Assembly: GCA_019137255.1 (NCBI GenBank)
Contig: WPDH01000092.1
Span: forward strand, 124,001 to 188,000
Direction of reading: 5' to 3'
Source of the DNA: Corinectria fuckeliana
Taxonomy: Eukaryota; Ascomycota; Sordariomycetes; Hypocreales; Nectriaceae
DNA: 64,000 nt
Part shown: piece after piece, positions 23,771 to 34,390 of the stretch
Numbering within the stretch: position 1 is the stretch's first letter
Layout: every line of letters begins with the position of its first letter
Program-made: the position numbers and the translations under genes
Notes under the pieces: model-generated
Seen by the model: the letters and a program-made list of their open reading frames with translations, nothing else
What the model was told of the DNA's origin: nothing
The model's database searches: none

Positions 23771-24609
23771 GGTGAATGAAACTATTGCCTGAGATGAAAA
23801 CTGATGATGCGTGCGTTATGGTAAGTCTAAGGAGCCAATATTTATGTCTCCAAGTGATATAAGAGATGTCTGACAGAACATTTTACGTCAGTTATCACTG
23901 CCAAGATTATCGAGTCTCCTCAGTACCAACAGGAGATCATCTCTTCGAGATTGTCTAGCATCGTATCATCGTATGGTGTACTTCATGCCAGGCGCCTAAG
24001 TTGCCGAAGAGAGTTAGTGTGCTTGATCGGAACTAAGAACCGAGACTCCACTCACACGTCCAACGATGCATCTCCCGCATCGTGGCTACATTGCCGAAAG
24101 GGGTTGGCGGTTGGCGATAATCGGTTGTAATCGTTGATTGATATCACCTTGTCCTGGGTTCTCCCCTGCAGCAATCTCCAATTCAACACGAATCAATCAT
24201 AGTATGTGTCAAGATAACGATCCAGCTGCGGTGCTACTCCCAGCATGCTAGGTGGTTGGTTGATGAGGTTCCGCGGCATCAAGACCCCGAGGAATTACGA
24301 TAAGGCAGGCCTAGAAGTTAAGATACTGCAACATATTTCAACTCATCGAACATGCAATATGGCTAATAGAGGTCGGCTACTATGATTCTATCGAGTAACC
24401 GAGCCTTCTCTCATTCTGCGTTATCGGGGCTGTCTCACTGAGTGGTTTCTTGATCTTCCTACCTGCGAATACTCGCACTCCGACGGAAATTATAAGCACC
24501 TACTTCTCACCAAAACTCGGGGATGAAATCATCGAAAAGGTCCTTGTGTATCGTTTCCGATTTTTGACCATCCTTGAGCCAATCCTGGCTGTCGTTGTCT
24601 CGTGCCGAC
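23771..24609. other. Divergent promoter between agmatinase and MATE genes
   Basis: An 840-base spacer without coding signal. A TATA-like TATTTAT element lies at 23839-23845, about 70 bases before the agmatinase ATG on that strand, and a CGG-N9-CCG element is listed separately. Confidence 0.5.
24028..24042. promoter_or_regulatory. CGG-N9-CCG inverted half-sites
   Basis: TCGG and CCGA flank nine bases, an arrangement bound by dimeric Zn2Cys6 proteins. It sits in the divergent promoter and next to a locus that encodes such a regulator. Binding is inferred only. Confidence 0.3.
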
Positions 24610-26139
24610 ATGCGAGAATCAATCACCACACCAAGCATGGCTCCCTCACAGAGCTCGTCATCAAGTTTCCTGCAGACATCGGAATCGCCACCAGATGAAT
24701 CGACGTCTCTACTCCCCCGGGTCTCTGTTCATTCATCTACTACTCCCTCGGAATATATTGGATGGTTGGCTGAGATGTGGCTTCTTACCAAAGCCTCTAT
24801 CCCAGTCATCTTGGCCTACATGCTGCAAAACAGTCTGCAAACAGTTTCCATCCTGGTCGTCGGGCGTCTCTCCCCCGAAGCCTTGGCCACTGCTGCCTTC
24901 TCGTACATGTTCGCAATGGCCACTGCATGGCTCATTGCTCTCGGCGGAACTACAGCTCTCGACACCCTCGCCTCGAGCAGTTTCACCGCATCAAAAGACA
25001 AAAGAGACTTGGGGATTCTCCTCCAAAGGGGTCTCTTTGTCCTGACCGGCTTCTATGCGGTTGTGGTCGTCATCTGGTCCTTTTCCGAGTACATATTCCG
25101 GGCTCTCGGCCAAGAGGACTTCATCTGCATCCAGAGCCCTCGGTTCCTGCGACTACTAGCCCCCGGGGGACTGGGATATATCTGGTTCGAATGTATGAAG
25201 AAGTACCTGCAGGCGCAAGGCATATACCGGCCGGGAACCTACGCTCTCCTAGTCACCTCTCCGCTGAATGCGTTGCTCAACTACCTGCTCATTTATCCCT
25301 TCGGCCTAGGTCTCGACGGTGCCCCCCTGGCAACCGGCATTTCCTACTGGCTGTCTTTCCTGCTCCTGGTCGGCTACGCCGCCTTCATTAGAGGAAAGGA
25401 GTGCTGGGATGGCTTTGCCCCAAGACGAGCACTCACGCACCTGTGGCCGTTTACTCGGCTGGCATTTCTCGGCGTCATTCACGTTGGCACAGAGTGGTGG
25501 GCATTCGAGATTGTCGCCCTTGCCGCTGGCCGTCTCGGGACGATTCCTCTCGCAGCCCAGTCCGTTGTCATGACAGCAGACCAAATCATCAACACAATTC
25601 CATTTGGACTCGGCGTAGCAGCCTCTGCGCGACTGGGCAACTTGCTCGGAGCTCGGGACCCTTTAGGTGCAAGACGTTTAGCACACTCTGCCGCTATGCT
25701 GTCTGTACTTTTTGGCACTTTAATCCTTGTTGTCTTATTATCGACCAAGAACGTTATTGGCGGCCTCTTCAACGATGACGAGCGAGTCATTGCGCTCGTC
25801 GCTAAGATCATGCCCTACGTCGCCTTGTTCCAGATCGCGGATGGGCTCAATGGAAGCTGCGGCGGCGCTTTGAGAGGCATGGGACGTCAATGGGTTGGCG
25901 CCCTCGTAAATTGTGTGAGCTACTACGGGGGCGCTTTGCCGGGAGGCATTTACCTCGCCTTTCATGGATGGGGGTTACCTGGATTGTGGATAGGACAGTG
26001 CGTAGCTCTCTTTCTTGTTGGTGTTCTAGAATGGATCATCGTGGGTGCGAGCGATTGGGATAGGGAAGTTGAAAAGGCATCGGACAGGTTGGTAGACGGT
26101 GGCATGGGAGGTGAGGTTACCGACGACGGGGAGGTTTAG
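24610..26139 (+). CDS. MATE-family efflux transporter
   Basis: A single exon of 509 residues. After a Ser-rich cytosolic N-terminus of about 60 residues come twelve hydrophobic segments in two halves, with the eukaryotic MATE features WWAFEIVALAAGRLGT and GLGVAASARLGNLLGA in the second half and QNSLQTVSILVVGRLS in the first. The family exports cationic or amphipathic compounds by H+ or Na+ antiport at the vacuolar or plasma membrane. The open frame upstream of 24610 has no ATG; a second ATG at 24637 has a better context (AGCATGG) and would drop nine residues. It is divergent from the agmatinase and followed in the same direction by an amino-acid permease, so it may export an amine or a related product. 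Confidence 0.9.
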   Translation: MRESITTPSMAPSQSSSSSFLQTSESPPDESTSLLPRVSVHSSTTPSEYIGWLAEMWLLTKASIPVILAYMLQNSLQTVSILVVGRLSPEALATAAFSYMFAMATAWLIALGGTTALDTLASSSFTASKDKRDLGILLQRGLFVLTGFYAVVVVIWSFSEYIFRALGQEDFICIQSPRFLRLLAPGGLGYIWFECMKKYLQAQGIYRPGTYALLVTSPLNALLNYLLIYPFGLGLDGAPLATGISYWLSFLLLVGYAAFIRGKECWDGFAPRRALTHLWPFTRLAFLGVIHVGTEWWAFEIVALAAGRLGTIPLAAQSVVMTADQIINTIPFGLGVAASARLGNLLGARDPLGARRLAHSAAMLSVLFGTLILVVLLSTKNVIGGLFNDDERVIALVAKIMPYVALFQIADGLNGSCGGALRGMGRQWVGALVNCVSYYGGALPGGIYLAFHGWGLPGLWIGQCVALFLVGVLEWIIVGASDWDREVEKASDRLVDGGMGGEVTDDGEV

Positions 26140-26789
26140 ACCAAGATCCTCAAGGCCTGGAATGACATGGTTCTATGATAGTATTGATAATGCAACTAAC
26201 GAAGAACCAAGAGCTGGGTACCAATTCTTTGCACGTATCGCGTGAGACGCTATCCGTAGCTCGGGTGTAACGCAGTGTCAGTCCCACCCTTTAGTAGATG
26301 CGATAAGAAGTCTCATCCATATCCATGTCCAAGGTTGCAGGGTGCTATGATAAGAAAGTCAAGGAATCGCATGAGTTCCAGTTGGTTTATCGCCACTCGA
26401 TCCATCCAAAGGTACCCTCCATTCCTCGTAGTTATGATAACAGAAATCACCCCTGCGGGCAATATGGCGCTGGTCCTACCACTCAGCTGATAGACATGAA
26501 TGACGAATTCCACCTCCGTCAGCGAGGAGTCTCGTTGACAGCAGGGCCATAGACACCGTACCATGCTGTTATCTTTGCAGCTATTTGTTATTGGTACCAA
26601 CGTTTCAGCCAGTGTCGTGCCATACATCCATATATAGTCCGACTACCGCCCGTGTGCCGACTGGGCAAAGGGCATCGGTTTATACTCGAAAGCACAACCA
26701 CATGCTACCGCTTCGCAATTGGTAAATTAACTAAACATATCACCTCATTTAACCACGTTGAATTTTCCTTTCTTATCATTGCAAACACC
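26140..26789. other. Intergenic between MATE and permease genes
   Basis: About 650 bases, with no coding or repeat signal recognised. It should hold the MATE terminator and the permease promoter. Confidence 0.4.
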
Positions 26790-28508
26790 ATGGGTGTGCA
26801 TGAGAAGGACGAGAAGATCGAAGACGGAGTTCTGAATGATGGAGATATCAACGGAGTGGCTGTTGTCGTTGCTGGAAATAGTGTCCGGATCAATGCTTCA
26901 GGCCACAAAGACCAGTTGAGTCGACAGTACGGACTCGTGGGGCTCACTGGCATTGCAGTCACAGTCAACAACGCGTGGGTAGTTCTAGGTTCTTCGATTT
27001 CCGTCTCACTATGTAAGAAAAGCCCCAGCAGCACCTACCTGGCACCCACAGAGAATCAACGAAGCTCATCTCATCAGTGAACGGAGGCCCTCCGGGAATC
27101 ATTTACGGGCTGATGGTAGCGCTATTCTACTATATGCTTATCGGGTTGAGCCTAGCTGAGGTATGTCCAGTGCCAATACTTACAAAAAGCCTTGTTCTTA
27201 CAAAAGAAAGCTTGCCTCGTCTTTCCCGACCTCTGGCGGTGTCTACCATTGGGCTACTCTGGCGGCAGGACCAAAATGGGGGCGAATGGCCGGCTTCTTT
27301 GCCGGATGGATCAACTTCTACGGCTGGATGTTTGGTCTGGCATCACTGGTCCAGATATCAGCAAACACAGCCGTGCAGCTGTATGCGACATACAACGCTG
27401 ACTACTCGTCAAAGGCGTGGCATGTTTACATGGCATACCTCATTGTTCTATGGCTCAGCACCTCTGCCGTTGTATTTGCAAACCGGCTTGTGCGCTATAC
27501 CCAGAACCTCGGTCTTTTCTTGGTCGTTGTCGGTGGCCTGGTGACCATCGTTCTCGTCGCCGCGATGCCTTCTAAACACGCATCGAGCCACTTTGTTTGG
27601 GGCTCGTTCAATGAGAACAATGCGACCGGTTGGGACGGAGGGGTCGCTTTCCTGATTGGAGTTCTCAACGGTGCCTTCGCCATTGGAACGCCGGACGCCA
27701 TCACGCACATGGCGGAAGAGATCACCGATCCCAAGAGAAATCTGCCAAAGGCGATTTTCCTCCAAATCGGACTTGGCGGACTCTACGGTCTCGCCTTCGC
27801 AGTGGTGCTCGGCTACGCCATTTCCGACCTCTCGATCTTGCAGAGTGGCGTCAACACGTTTCCCCTAGCAGGAATCTATCGCCAGGCCACGGGGAGTTCG
27901 GGTGTCACGTTTGCACTGCTTTTCATCATCTTCCTGTCGTCTCTCTGCTGCTGCATTGGCACTGTACTGACAAACTCTCGGACTTACTGGGCCTTGGCTC
28001 GCGACAACGCTGTGCCGCTTTCTGGAATCTTCAGCAGGGTAAACGAGTCTCTGAGCTGTCCAGTCGAAGCGACGTTATTCGTCGCGGTCATTGCCACGGG
28101 GCTTGGCGCCATCCCGATAGGAAGTTCAGTCGGGTTCAGCAACCTGACTGGGTCGTTTATCATCATCAGCACCGTCTCATACGCGATTCCATTCGCTTGC
28201 AACCTCGTCACTAGCCGCAAGCGGTTTCCCCCGGGGCCTTTTCATCTGAAAAGCCTAGGGTTTATCGTAAATGGGCTTGCAGTTTTCTTCATTGTCCTCT
28301 TTGATGTATTCTTTTGCTTTCGTAAGTACCGCCTGCTCAGCGTCCCGGGCAGTGGGCTTACTCGTTCGCAGCGCTCGCTCTACCATTCGATGCGACCACG
28401 ATGAATTACAACTGCGTCATTCTTGCTGGAGTGGTGTTTATCACAGGCATCTGGTGGCTGTTATATGCTGTAAAGCACTACCCCGGACCAATGTTTAATT
28501 ATACTTGA
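26790..28508 (+). CDS. Amino-acid/GABA-choline-type permease (APC family), four exons
   Basis: Exons 26790-27012, 27078-27160, 27211-28321 and 28372-28508 give 517 residues; the introns are 65, 50 and 50 bases. The protein begins with about 45 charged residues, then about twelve membrane segments. Typical motifs of the fungal GABA/choline/amino-acid permease branch are QYGLVGLTGIAVTV, LNGGPPGIIYG, FPTSGGVYHWATLAAGPKWG, THMAEEITDPKRNLPKAI and the C-terminal KHYPGP. The second intron uses an AAG acceptor and joins SLAE to LASSFPTSGG, the usual junction in this family. The transporter imports small amino compounds across the plasma membrane with protons. Its place beside an agmatinase and a regulator suggests uptake of an amine, GABA or a basic amino acid; the substrate is not readable from sequence. 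Confidence 0.92.
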
Positions 28509-29148
28509 GGGTTGTGTTCCCATGTGCTCGCCGTGTCAGATTGTATTGGCCAGCTCGAGCTGCTCAGTTAGACGCCTGCTTAAGAAAGGAGTACAATGCC
28601 CTCTTTGATACCGAGGTACGCCTTTTTACTTTTTTACTTTAGTAATTGCTGATTCTCAATTCGTCCCTGCTCATGCTTGTGGAGGTGCAACGAGGGACGC
28701 CAGCTTCAGCAAGAGGTCAAATACATGGGTCAGAGTCCAACATCAGATTTCATGCATCAATAGCTCCTTTCCCGAATTTAACGAGATCTAGGTGAAAGGT
28801 CAGAGCATGTGGCACGTGTTAATTAAAGCAAATGTGCCGAGGCATCTTCAGAAGACGCCAAATAGTTCTGTGACTTTCAGTGCAAAAAGGTTAACCGCTC
28901 ACAAAACTCCATAAAAGCCAGGTCTTTAAGAGTTTTTAATATTCTGCATAGTGTGACACTACGTCAAGGTTACGTACAGGTTTCTTCCTTCATGTAATTA
29001 GACAAACGAAAATATTACAATACGCTTTTTGTGCTTTGCCGTGAAAAGTCCTTCCCTTTCTATCATGCATAAACGGCCCAGTCCCAATCCAAGTTGCATC
29101 CGTCCCAAGTGCGTACCTATGTGCACTTCGATTATTGTTTGGCGCTCT
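28509..29148. other. Convergent intergenic region
   Basis: About 640 bases between the 3' ends of the permease and the MFS gene. Nothing beyond presumed transcript ends was seen. Confidence 0.4.
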
Positions 29149-30945
29149 TTATTTACCCGTAAACGAATCCCTCGTGTTGACCCGGTCGATGTCATAGGGG
29201 TTGCCGTCGTATGACTTTCGGCGAATGGAGCCACCGTTGAGAGTTGAAGGCCGAGAGCGAATTGCGGCGAAAACCGGCTCGTCGGCCACTGTGGAATCAT
29301 CGTCGGACTCGCCTGTCCGTTCTCTAGGCGCTTCGACGGCCTTCTCCGTTTCGTCGGTTTCCTCTTCCTCCTGGCTCTCCTGCAGGTTCCTGATAAATGC
29401 GGCCGATTGAGCCGCGAACTTGCACTTGGCCCGGATGCGTGGCCCGTACTTGTAGAAGAGGAACGGGAATGGGACACAGGCGAGGGCCAGGAATGCTGGG
29501 ACTGTCGAGGCCCAGTGGATACCCAGCCTGTCGTACATCTGAGTGGTGAAGAGCGGGAAGGCGGCTCCGAAGAGGGAACGAAGAACCGAGTTGGCCGCCA
29601 GGACTGAGGCGGCAAAGATGGTGTAGGAGTCGATGAGGTAGTTCATGATGCTCAGAAACACCAGCACCATGCCGAACCCGAACGGGACGCCGGCAGTGAT
29701 ACTAACCATCCAGTGAACAGAGGGCGAGTTCGTCCACGCGAACCAGAAGAGGCCAATGGGAAGTGCGACTGATCCGATCATGGCACCACCAAGGCGAGAC
29801 TCGGGAGGGGCAAAGCCGCCGTGCGCTTCCTCAACTTTGATGTATCGCTTGTTCGTTGGGATGGTGTACATGACTGCGAGCAACATTCCAACCGCAATGC
29901 CGATGAAAGCCAGGCCACCAACACCCTGGTTCCACCCGCGTTTCTGCTGGAAGACAATCGGGAAGGCAGCGAAAAGCATGTAGAGGGTTCCGTAGATGAT
30001 GGCCATGTAGACGGACAGGAGAAAGACAATGGGCTCCTTGAACAGCAGGATCCAGGGCCGCAGCAACGCCGTCTTGATGGCGGCACCGAGGGTGATCTTC
30101 CCCCGCTGGTGATCGCTCAAGCTGACGTACGTCTTCCCGGTCATCTTGGACAACTTTGCAGCGCGTTTGCGCAGGATGACTGGGGAATACGTCTCCGGCA
30201 CCAGGATGGCCCCGATAATCCACAGCACGCCGGAGAAGATGGCGAGGAAGCCCATGACCCAGCGCCACCCCTCCGTCATGCCCAAGAAGCCGCCGATGAC
30301 GGGGCCTAGAACGGGGCCCAGGAACGGGGCGGCGGCGAAGAGGGCCATGGCCAGGCCTCGTTGAGAGGCAGGGAACATGTCTGCGATGACGCCGCCGGCG
30401 TTGGTGAGCGGCGACGAGCCAAAGGCTCCAGCCAAGAACCGGAGGATGATGAGCGTCTCGGCGTTCTGAGCGCCCGCGCACCCGGCGTTGAAAGCCGTCA
30501 GGGCGGCATAGGTGGTGATGAACAAGACTTGGCGTCCGAATAGCTCGCTGAGCGGAGCCCAAAGCAAAGGCCCGACGGCGAAGCCGAGGACGAAGAGGGA
30601 GACGCCCAGAGTTGCCACCTCCTGGCTGATCTTGAACTGGACGATGATCTCGGCCAGACCACCGGTGTAGGCCGACGACACGAGGGCGACTGCCAGGGTA
30701 GCGATAGCGACGGTCATGGTGAGGAACCATTTGAACGTGGTGCTCCAGAGCATGGGGTTTCGAGGATCGCCGGGTATGAACGACACGAGGTACGGGTCGT
30801 CGGGAGTGCCAGCGCCTTTGTATTTGTGGTTGACGACGTCGGGCGTGATTCCGGACTGGTCCACGATCAAACGCCAGTAGGGGATTTTGGTGCGCTTTAC
30901 TTGGACCTGCTCCCCGTCCGGGGGGGAGGTTTCTGCGGGTTTCAT
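29149..30945 (-). CDS. MFS multidrug-type transporter (DHA1 family)
   Basis: A single exon of 598 residues from the ATG at 30945. Residues about 90-520 hold twelve membrane segments. The loop-2 motif LWAPLSELFGRQ and the antiporter-type motif APFLGPVLGPVIGGFLG in the fifth helix mark a drug:H+ antiporter of the fungal DHA1 group related to Flu1/Flr1 and cycloheximide-resistance transporters. The N-terminal cytosolic part has YLVSFIPGDPRNPMLWS, common in this group. The C-terminal tail of about 90 residues is acidic (ESQEEEETDETE) then Ser/Arg-rich. The open frame extends to 31194, but the added part begins at a non-ATG codon and looks like leader sequence with GATGCGA repeats, so 30945 is chosen. 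It closes the transporter-rich block that starts at the agmatinase. Confidence 0.9.
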   Translation of the reverse strand: MKPAETSPPDGEQVQVKRTKIPYWRLIVDQSGITPDVVNHKYKGAGTPDDPYLVSFIPGDPRNPMLWSTTFKWFLTMTVAIATLAVALVSSAYTGGLAEIIVQFKISQEVATLGVSLFVLGFAVGPLLWAPLSELFGRQVLFITTYAALTAFNAGCAGAQNAETLIILRFLAGAFGSSPLTNAGGVIADMFPASQRGLAMALFAAAPFLGPVLGPVIGGFLGMTEGWRWVMGFLAIFSGVLWIIGAILVPETYSPVILRKRAAKLSKMTGKTYVSLSDHQRGKITLGAAIKTALLRPWILLFKEPIVFLLSVYMAIIYGTLYMLFAAFPIVFQQKRGWNQGVGGLAFIGIAVGMLLAVMYTIPTNKRYIKVEEAHGGFAPPESRLGGAMIGSVALPIGLFWFAWTNSPSVHWMVSITAGVPFGFGMVLVFLSIMNYLIDSYTIFAASVLAANSVLRSLFGAAFPLFTTQMYDRLGIHWASTVPAFLALACVPFPFLFYKYGPRIRAKCKFAAQSAAFIRNLQESQEEEETDETEKAVEAPRERTGESDDDSTVADEPVFAAIRSRPSTLNGGSIRRKSYDGNPYDIDRVNTRDSFTGK

Positions 30946-33000
30946 TGTGGGAGGAGGGAGTGAGGGAGAGGGGGAGAGGAAGGGCTCGTCTTCGGCGGGT
31001 TTGTCGCTTATCGGTGCGGCCGGATTCGGATGAGATGCGAGGCGAGATGCCAGATGCGAGATGCGAGATGCGTTTGATGTCGCGAGGCGTCGGACAAGTC
31101 TCGCTCGGGTTGCTGCGACTGACTGGGTACTAGGAATTAGACGGGCACATGGCAACCATGCGGCTCTTGGTGTGTTATAAAGGAAATTACCCACAGAGCG
31201 CAGGGTGACGTCGCCTTAGCCTGGTTGGAGCCCTCAGATGCATTCCGAGATTTGCAGCCGGCCGCGGTGGGGTTGACGGAGTCTAGAAGCCACCCGACGC
31301 CCGACTCTCCGGGAGCAAAACAGGCTGCGGGGTCCACTCGCGGGCGTCTGGTTCGCCACGCCGGGGGAAGAAGAGGAGCAATCTCATTAGTAATGCGTAG
31401 ATCGGTGGTTAGCCTGGCCGATGTCCATGGAGACGGGAGATCTAGATGGGGATCCCGCTTGCGCATCTAATCTCTTCTTAAGCCCGGAGCCGATATCTCC
31501 TCACTCGCAGCGCAGTTTCCAGTTTCAGGCTGCTTAATATTAAGTTAAGCTCTGCACCGCCCACGCGGTTCACGCTTGTGCTCGTGTTGCAATCGGGATG
31601 GAGACATTCGAGATCAACCCGTCGACTTGGAAACTCTCCGGACGCGCCATCGTCTGTTATGAGATTACAACTTATGTAGCAAATACCCCATTTCGTAATG
31701 TCAACACGCGTCATCCCGTATTCGAATAGCCATTTGCTTACCAAAAGTCCATGGTCCGCGGAGGACAGCCTCGGCCGATTCGGGACCGACGGCGGATTGC
31801 TCCGCAACAGTGCCGCTGTGTCCGAAAGCGGAATGATGCACAGCCCCGAGCTGTGGCGATGACGTCATCCACGTACGCAGTTGGGCCAAACCCGACGGGG
31901 AAGACGGAGTTCGGACCCGACGGGCCCCGTGATCCCATCCAGCGGCATCTGCGAGGTGGCAACTCCAAAACCTCATCGGAAAGAATATAGTAGCACGGGC
32001 CTTGATTACTAACCTGGCGAGGTTGGCACTGCTGTCGAAGGATAGATGGAGTAATTAGCTGCGCGAGCATGTAAATACACAACACTCAACCGCGCAATCG
32101 GTACAAGAGCTTGTAGTGACGCAGGGAGATGCAAGTTGGAAAGACGACGACCAGCGTTGCGTTGAGTCCTAAAGGAAAATAGGTTCTGATCTGATGGAAG
32201 GGGAGAAGAGGTCTCTAAGTACACCAAATTGGTCCTGTTGATCAAGCATAGCAAGAGGGAAACGCGTAATGAGGAGGGCTGAGTTTAATCATCTTCGTTG
32301 ATCTGATCCTCCCTGTCCGATTGCTCCGGAAGCTCTTCCTTCTTTTAACTTTCGAGGATCCCAATTCTAATCTCGTAAATCACAATGGTCTAAGCTCTAG
32401 ATAGTTAATCGCGATGATGTCAAGATGCCAAGATCCCAATGCGCCACTCGTGTGACGTACTGACCCCAGCAGAGCTCCAGCGATAGATCCATATTAGTAG
32501 CCAACTAGCGCTGCGGCCGTCATTGCGCAAGGCACAATCCAACGAGAAGCATGCAAGGCTTTCCCCAGCCCGTAACGTGCACCACATGTCCTCGGCGGCG
32601 GATCCTACCACGGTAGTCGTCGGGAGAGGCTGTGCATTTAGACAAGTTTTCCAGGAGACTAGGTTAACTATACTGTCTCGCTAGTTATTGGTCATGCTAG
32701 TGGCTATGTGCTGATGAGGCTGTACTGTGTTTGTCTTCCTCTTATAATGTTTTATAAAATCTCTTCGGAAGCTCGTGCTGTGCTCTGAGCTGGTGGTTCA
32801 AACTCAGTTGAAAACATATGCCTTCTGTCTAGGCCATCTCAATAGTTTGTGTGGCGAGAGGAGATATAATATGCACTGCACCCTGACCATGTTATTGCTT
32901 GCCTGGCTGACTAGCTAGTACGCGTCGAGCTTCCCATGTCCGAGACCCAAACTTGCGACAGCTCGCAAAACGAACAACGTCGGGAGATCACACTCCCTCT
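30946..33000. other. Intergenic, 2 kb
   Basis: Directly upstream of the MFS start (31021-31080) there is a loose tandem repetition of GAGATGC units. The rest contains only short, unsupported frames on both strands. Confidence 0.45.
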
Positions 33001-34390
33001 TCAGCAAGGGCTCGTGCTGTTAGCACTGCTGGCATCCCGAGGAATCACCCCAGCCGCAACAGCAGACTTGTAGCACCATCGCCACTCGTCAATGTCGTTG
33101 ATCCAGTTGCATTTCCACGCCCAAAACACCCATCCGCCGGCTCGCTCAAACGCCTGAGCCTGCGCAGCCCAGTACTTGCTGTACCACTCGATCTGGTCCG
33201 GGCGGTTGTGGATCTCAAACTCGTCGCTGGTCCTTACCGCGCTGCTGACGGATAGTGACCACTCGCCGACGAGCAGGTTGTTGGTCCCGACCTTGTCGGT
33301 GCAGGCTGCGTTGATGTAGCCCTCCTTGGTAGTCGGCACCGTCTTGTCGAAACTATAATACCTGTGGGCGTCGTAGTATGTGTAGTCGGTGCTCGTTAGG
33401 TTGGTTCTCGGGTCGCCGGAGCCCCATGATTTTCCCTGTGCATGCCAAGAATTAGTCCTCGAACTTTTTGAGAGCAAAGTACCATTGGGTAGCAATATAC
33501 CATGTATTGAATATGTAGCAGGTTTGGCTTCGCAATACCTAGCTTGTTTTCCGCGGCTCGGATTCGTTGATATGCCGCTGGGTAGAACGTCTCGATCATG
33601 TCAGCAGCCTCGGCCTTCCACGCCCCGGTATGGACAGGCTCATTCAGTACCTGCAGCATACCGACAGTGGTGTAGTTGCTGTTTGTATGGATTCGGTTTG
33701 TCATCCACTCCAAGAACTTGTAAGCTCGCTCGTAGTTCTTGGACGTGTAGAACCCAGGGGTTGGCACGCTCTGGGACCACGTTAGAAGCTAGCAGGGCTG
33801 ATGCTTGGTAGGGGATTCTCACGTGGCCGGTGAACTGCTCGTTAGTCGTCTGCGACCCAGGAGCGCCGTGAAGATCAATGATCACGTAAAGCCCAGCATC
33901 CTTGCACCAGCCGACCAGCCGATCGAGATACGCGAGACCGCCTCGAGGGTAGTACTCGCCTGCCTCTACCAAACTTTCACGAATCCAGAAGCCAACCGGG
34001 ATTCGCACAGTGTTCAGTCCGAGGCTTGCGATCTGCGAGATGTCGTTCTGCGTGGTCCAGGATGCCCAGTGCTTCTTGAAGGCAGCGTCCGCGGTAGCCT
34101 GTCCGATGCCCTTGACACACGCCCACTCGTCGTTGTAACTGCCGCATCCCATGCTCTTCCATTCGTCTTCAGCCATCCAGCGCTCGATGATGAACTGAGT
34201 GCCAATGTTGACGCCGCGGAACTTTTGGGGGCCTCGCAGCCATCGTGCAGCCAATGCGTTTTCGGTTTCCACTGCTGAGGCCTGTCAGTACTTTTTAATG
34301 GTTGGGTGTCTCGCGGTACGTACCCCTTGACTCCGGTGTCCATGCCTTGGCGAGGCCTAGGAACAGGCAGAGTGATAGTGAGGGAAGCAT
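33001..34390 (-). CDS. GH5 glucan endo-1,6-beta-glucosidase, secreted, four exons
   Basis: Exons on the minus strand: 34324-34390, 33823-34271, 33501-33770 and 33001-33435, giving 406 residues; the introns are 52, 52 and 65 bases. The first exon encodes a signal peptide (LPSLSLCLFLGLAKA). The N-terminal domain has FRGVNIGTQF and WMAEDEWKSMGCGSYNDEW, the pattern of fungal endo-1,6-glucanases of the exgB type. The acid/base Glu is in MLQVLNEPVH and the nucleophile Glu in LLVGEWSLS. YVIIDLHGAPG and the C-terminal GGWVFWAWKCN segment complete the (beta/alpha)8 barrel. The enzyme should cleave beta-1,6-glucan in fungal walls, its own or those of another fungus. The distinction from exo-1,3-glucanases of GH5 rests on the N-terminal pattern. 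It stands alone among unrelated genes. Confidence 0.9.

Noticed and set aside
29831..30730. 299-codon minus-strand frame inside the MFS gene
   Set aside because: It is a shifted-frame shadow of the MFS gene, rich in Arg, His and Pro as such shadows usually are.
30946..31194. 83-residue N-terminal extension of the MFS transporter
   Set aside because: It begins at GTG, not ATG, and its sequence comes from leader repeats.
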